Below, in pieces: positions 60,001 to 64,000 of a stretch of 64,000 nucleotides of DNA. The stretch is from Lucifuga dentata (lineage: Eukaryota; Chordata; Actinopteri; Ophidiiformes; Bythitidae), in the NCBI GenBank assembly GCA_014773175.1, contig VXCM01001267.1, positions 1-64,000 on the forward strand, read 5' to 3'. Numbering within the stretch: position 1 is the stretch's first letter; every line of letters starts with the position of its first letter. A program made the position numbers and the translations under genes. The notes under the pieces are model-generated. The model made no database searches and was not told where the DNA came from. It saw only the letters and a program-made list of their open reading frames with translations.

Positions 60001-63000
60001 ACCATAACCACCCCCTTGGTCCAGATGGTACAATTTTCATGTGCCCAGTGTTCCTTAGCCTCTGCCTCTTCTTGTAACCTTTGAAACATGCTGCCACTGC
60101 CCTCCTGATCAATTGAGGCCCCTGTGCTATTGCTTTCAATGGCCTGGAGTTGCTTCATCCTCTTGAATCTCTCTTGGAGTGTTAATCTCCGCTGGCCACC
60201 TTCCCGACCCACTATTTCTGTTCTTTCTGCCCGTCGGTAGTGCCAATGTTGGTGTCTTCTACTTCTGCCCTCTTGGATAGATACCTCTGTATTTCCCTCC
60301 TTTTCTGTGCTGCCCTGTCCTTCATTCGTTGAGGAGCTGGCTAGTTCTTCACTACTGCTACTACTAATATTGTTGGTCCTCTCTGGGATTTCCCTGAGGG
60401 ATTCAGTGGGCTTGGTGGTCAGAAATTTCCGTGGAATACCATCTTCAGTGTAGTAGGGTCCACACAAATCACCAAGGTCTCTGTAATTTGCCGGCTTTCC
60501 ACACAGGCAACATGTAACACACCTGCCAACTAGATCTGTATTAACCATGGGTCCCTGGAGCATTGCTGAGGTGTGTGGCACTATCTTTGCAACTGTGATA
60601 GGATTCTTCATTCTCAGTATTCTTTTTTTCCTATGCTTCTGCAATATCGCTGCTTCCTCAGGCCTGTTGACTATGGTACACCAAGAGGAAAAGTCTCTGG
60701 AGTTGTTAATCCGCACATATGGACAGAAAGACAACTTGGTATTTTGTTGGACAGGTTTGCGCCTGATTCTTTTAATAGAAAAGATCTCAGTCTGTTTTTC
60801 TGATATTGTCACTACAGGACCTACAATACATTTATTTAGATTTTCCTCCTTTTCATTTTCTCTTTTTTCTCTTTTCTCTCTTTCTTGTTCATCTTTTTTA
60901 TCCTGTTCACACCCTGCAGCCCTTATTACCGCTTCAATAACCTCTATGGCATCTTTCATCCCTGGCTTTGGTCCAGGCTTTTTGTGCACCTTCACAGGCT
61001 TGTCTACAATCTGTTCTGCTGGGGTTTTGCCTCGCTTCCTCTTGGTTGGATTTGCGGAGGGTTTTCTGCCTCTCCTAGGCTTCTGGGTGAGTTCTGTGCT
61101 GGTAATGCTGGTAACTTGGGGGCCCTCAGTAGTCTTGTCAGGGCTGACAAACAGAGATACTGTGGGCTCTGAAGGCGTTGCATTTGTTTCTACCTTCTCT
61201 TGCTCTGTTGCTTCAGTATTTGTTTCCTTGTCTACCTCTATTTCTTCTACGGGGACTTGGTCTTTTCTCTTCTTTCTCCTCTGCTTTAGGTGCATCTCAT
61301 GGTTGTTTTTAATGGCTCTCTGTTTGGCTAGTCTTGGTGTGGTAACTATCAAGCTTCCTGTTTCCAAGGCAAGTACGGACACATCTTTACTCTCCACCAT
61401 GGCCCATCTCTTTCTTTTAGTTCTGGTGGGCTTGGTGGCAGCAGCAGAGTCTGATACACCCGCTGAGGCCTGTTGCGTCCACTCTCCCGGTGCCTTGTCT
61501 TCCACTGGGGTCCTTGTTGAGCGCCAAACCATATCATGACATGGTTTAATGTTTTCCCGTTTCATCTCCTCCCTATCTACAATCTCTTCTGCTAGTGCTT
61601 GTCTTACCCCCTTTGGTGTTGACACCTCTTGACTCACCTCTTGTTTTTCACTCTCTTGTTTCACCTCTTCTCTTCTCACTGCTCCTTCACACTGTCTCAC
61701 TTGTTCTTGTCTAGACTCACTACTTTTCATTTCTCCCTCAATCATTTCGGTGCTATTTATCAGCAGAGATGTCTCACTTTCCTTTAAGACATGTTGAGAC
61801 AACGCCTTGGCTGTCATATCTTCAGTTAGATTGATTTCTATCTGGGAAATTGGGAGGTGTTTCTTTGAGCCAGGAGATGTAATTTTTTGCACCATGGCTT
61901 CATATTTCTGTCCTCTGCCTTTGCGTGGTGGGAGAACTTTTGTTTTAGTGGGGCATTGAGGAGGTACTACAGGTGCATCGCTAGTGATGTCACTTTCACT
62001 GATATGGGGAATAGTATCTTTGGTTGGGGGAGTGCTCACAGAGACTTTCTTGGGTGGCCCTCTCTTTCTTTTGGGGCCCCAGACTCCTCTCTCTTTATGT
62101 GTGAGTGCAGCTGGTTCCACTAAGGAAGTTTGAGGAGGTAAAGGTTTTGATTTGGGCTTTGGGCCCCTCTTTCTTTTTACAGGTGTTGCAGAGGGTTCTG
62201 GGCTGGGTTTTCTTTTTAGTGGAAGTAATGTCTTTTCTTCAGGCTGGCTGATTGTGTCTGGTAAGGTAGGTGGAGCAGGTGGAACTGATGGGTCTACTGA
62301 AGCATTTGCATTTTTTTCTATGTTAGGCATGACAGTTAGGTTGTGTTCTGTAGTTACAGGCTCCTCTTTTAGAGAAACATCACTAGCTTTGATTTCTGTT
62401 GTCTGGGGTAGGCTATCTTTCTCTATGATCTTTTCTTTATCTTTCGAAAGTTTTTCCTGTGAGGGCTTTCTGGATCTTAGGACCATGCTGTTACTATCCT
62501 TCCCTGAAGCTTTAACTTCATGGTTTGCTTGTTTTCCTTCCTGGGTTACTGGTTTTACATCCTGGTTTACTTGTGATGTTGCAGTTTGTAGAGTCTTCCT
62601 GCGTCTGCCTTGTGATTCTGTCAACGGTTGAATGTTTACTTCCGGTTGTATTAGCTTTGTTTTCGAAACTGAACCTTTAGGGCGACCCACTGGGGTTTTG
62701 CTGGGAACATTATCAATGAGGGGTAAAATGTCTGCAGGCTTTGGTCCAGATTTAAGTCCTGGTTTTGGACCTGGCTTTAGTCCTGGTTTTGGACCAGGTT
62801 TTGGCCCAGGCTTGGATCCAGGTTTTGGCCCAGGTTTGGGTCCTGGTTTTCGTTTCACAGGAGTCTCAAATTTGGAGGGAAGGTCTAGTACATTTGGCAC
62901 AGGTTTTTGTCCTGGTTTAGGGCCTGGTTTAGGCCCAGGCTTTGGCCCTGGTTTTGGTCCAGGCTTTAGTCCAGGTTTAGGCCCTGGTTTTGGACCTGGT

Positions 63001-64000
63001 TTTGCTCCAGGTTTTGGTCCTGGTTTGGGCCCAGGTTTTAAACCTGGTTTGGGCCCTGGTTTTCGCTTCACATGAGGCTCAACTTTAGATGGTAATTCTG
63101 GTGCACTGAATGAACGAGTGCACATTCTTGAACGAAAACTATCAGTTAGCATTTTGGGAGTCTGGCTCACAATAGATTCTTGATGAGCAAGGTCCATTTG
63201 ATCTGAGAAAAGCACAGTTTTGCTGGGGGGCATGCAAGGTTTCTGTGAAGGAGCTCCTTCCTCTTCCTTTTCCCCCTCCCTCTCCAAGTTTAGTTGCCTT
63301 CTGATTCCCACACTTGAGTGTATGAGCCTCCTTCTCCCCCTGGCATGCTTACGTCCAAATGCCCGTGGCTGAGCAGATGGTACTACAGGCTCTGGCTTGG
63401 CCAAAGGGGTCACAGCACTAGGGGAACTGATGCCCGGCTCTATGTCCTCATCACCTTTCTTTGGGGAGGGGGGAGTATCTGCCCAGGATGGGGCTGAGGG
63501 GAGTATCGACTTCCCTGGCAGCTGAGGAGAGTCTGGCTCCAGCACTTTAGCATCATTGTGATCAATATGATCCCTGGCCTGAGTTGGAGGTGTTGCTTTG
63601 TCACTGAGGGTCGAGAAGACTGGCATAGCAGACTGAGGCTGAGGAGCAGTGTCACCAATGCCTGACCCCCTTGCAGAAGCATCTCCTGCTGCTGTTGCAG
63701 CTGCTGTGTTTGGGTGGATGGGCACCCCTGCAAACTCTGTATCAGTGTGGAGCTCAGTACTCTGGCTTTCTGTTCTGCTGCAGAGATCTCCAGATGGCTT
63801 CTCAGGCCCATCTTTATTATTCATGTATTCCTTGGTCAATGGCTGCCCCACTTCCTCCATATCCTCTGCAGGTAGAGTGGGTAAAGAATGTTGCTCTTTC
63901 TTTATTTCTTCCTCTCTTTCCTCCTCTTCATCCTCTTCCTCACCTCTGCTCTCTCTCTTGTCTGAGTTGCTTTCTTCCAAGGCCTCAGCATGAGATGTTG
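55564..64000 (-). CDS. rai1: Retinoic acid induced 1, partial (5' end outside window)
   Basis: Minus strand. A very large exon, 59949-64000, is open to the window edge (over 1344 codons). It is followed by exons 59622-59715, 58637-58686 and probably 55564-55572 (Asp-Leu-stop after a strong polypyrimidine acceptor). RAI1 is a nuclear, chromatin-associated transcriptional regulator, dosage-sensitive in humans (Smith-Magenis and Potocki-Lupski syndromes). The C-terminus forms an extended PHD module: CCLCGKPANYRDLGDLCGPYY, then HWAHENCTIW, then SCYKCQIVGASLSCCWRGC and HKYHYVCAKEIG from the second exon, then CTFHEDDFSIKCPKHE from the third. The large exon is basic and Pro/Lys-rich, with AT-hook-like stretches (KRKRGPPKK, RRGRKPS, GRPKGS) and a KPGPKPG repeat. 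TCF20 is the related alternative, but srebf1 and tom1l2 as neighbours argue for rai1. The last exon is the least certain part. Confidence 0.92.
56078..56206. repeat. 64 bp duplication around N at 56142
   Basis: 56078-56141 (GGCAGTGTTAAAGC to TATATCTG) recurs directly after the N. Assembly overlap in the rai1 terminal intron. Confidence 0.85.
56280..56540. repeat. Pyrimidine-rich tract in rai1 intron
   Basis: About 260 bp of mostly C/T on the plus strand (TTTTTCTCTCTCTCTATG, CCCTCCCTCCCTCTCC and similar). No coding content. Confidence 0.6.
56950..57000. repeat. (CT)n followed by (CTTT)n
   Basis: Microsatellite of about 15 CT units, then about five CTTT units. Confidence 0.95.
57030..57290. 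repeat. Purine-rich tract in rai1 intron
   Basis: About 260 bp dominated by G and A (GAGGCAGGGAGAGAAGGGAA, GAGGAGGAAGGAAATAATG), opposite in strand bias to the tract at 56280-56540 in the same intron. Confidence 0.6.
58687..59621 (-). other. rai1: rai1 intron between the two PHD exons
   Basis: 0.9 kb intron. It contains a second pyrimidine-rich stretch (59275-59620) and an N at 59269. The plus-strand reading frames across it are low-complexity and not genes. Confidence 0.7.
62740..63075 (-). repeat. rai1: KPGPKPG tandem repeat within rai1 coding exon
   Basis: In-frame repeat of 12 bp units encoding KPGP or KPGL, in two blocks (about 62908-63075 and 62746-62865). Each block is introduced by a similar segment (LPSK-V/F-E followed by VKRKPGPKPG), so a short tandem repeat was itself duplicated. 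The region is Lys-rich, Pro-rich and predicted disordered. An isolated KKPGPKPG copy occurs near 60960-60985. Confidence 0.85.

Noticed and set aside
60547..61539. 330-codon plus-strand open frame
   Set aside because: Antisense to the rai1 coding exon. The minus strand carries the conserved RAI1 protein, and the plus frame has no recognisable domain.
62632..63075. Plus-strand frame with PGFGPGF repeats
   Set aside because: Shadow of the KPGPKPG repeat of rai1 on the other strand.

Overview
The window is vertebrate nuclear DNA, almost certainly from a teleost fish. It holds multi-exon genes with GT..AG introns whose products align along their length with five human proteins. Introns are compact, many short DNA transposons are present, and there is no prokaryotic gene organisation. 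The gene order is that of human 17p11.2 (Smith-Magenis region), inverted: gid4 (-), drc3 (-), tom1l2 (+), srebf1 (+), rai1 (-, cut by the right edge). ATPAF2, which I recall lying between GID4 and DRC3 in mammals, is not in the roughly 800 bp between those two genes here.

Layout: 1-2416 is downstream/3'UTR sequence of gid4. 2417-5754 is gid4 (6 coding exons, about 231 aa, substrate receptor of the CTLH/GID ubiquitin ligase). 6549-12261 is drc3 (12 coding exons, axonemal dynein regulatory complex). About 12.6-13.1 kb is a divergent promoter shared by drc3 and tom1l2. 13129-29906 is tom1l2 (16 coding exons, 539 aa, VHS-GAT endosomal adaptor), with a long 3'UTR to about 32.5 kb. 32.5-33.9 kb is the srebf1 upstream region, with E-boxes, a CRE next to a perfect SRE, and CCAAT boxes. 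33932-50868 is srebf1 (19 coding exons, about 1174 aa). 52.2-54.3 kb is intergenic with a hAT-like MITE. 54.3-64.0 kb is the 3' part of rai1, tail-to-tail with srebf1.

The most interesting region is srebf1. Intron 1 carries an LXR-element-like 16-mer that differs at two positions from the mammalian SREBP-1c element. About 500 bp further on is an inverted CCAAT box and SRE-like pair with the spacing I recall for the mammalian SREBP-1c promoter. This points to a conserved internal, sterol-sensitive promoter. A late intron carries a miR-33 hairpin. Transcription factor, autoregulatory sites and microRNA therefore sit in one sterol-control locus.

Mobile DNA: five copies of an approximately 460-650 bp element with about 95 bp inverted termini and TTAA at the ends lie in introns of gid4, tom1l2 and srebf1. 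There are also two Tc1-like internal-deletion relics, one pogo-like relic that keeps only the start and end of a transposase, a hAT-like MITE and a truncated non-LTR retrotransposon tail. No intact transposase is present.

Data quality: single-N gaps are common. At least nine are flanked by direct copies of about 40-66 bp, which looks like unmerged contig overlaps. Three touch coding exons, and the one in srebf1 exon 2 causes a false frameshift.
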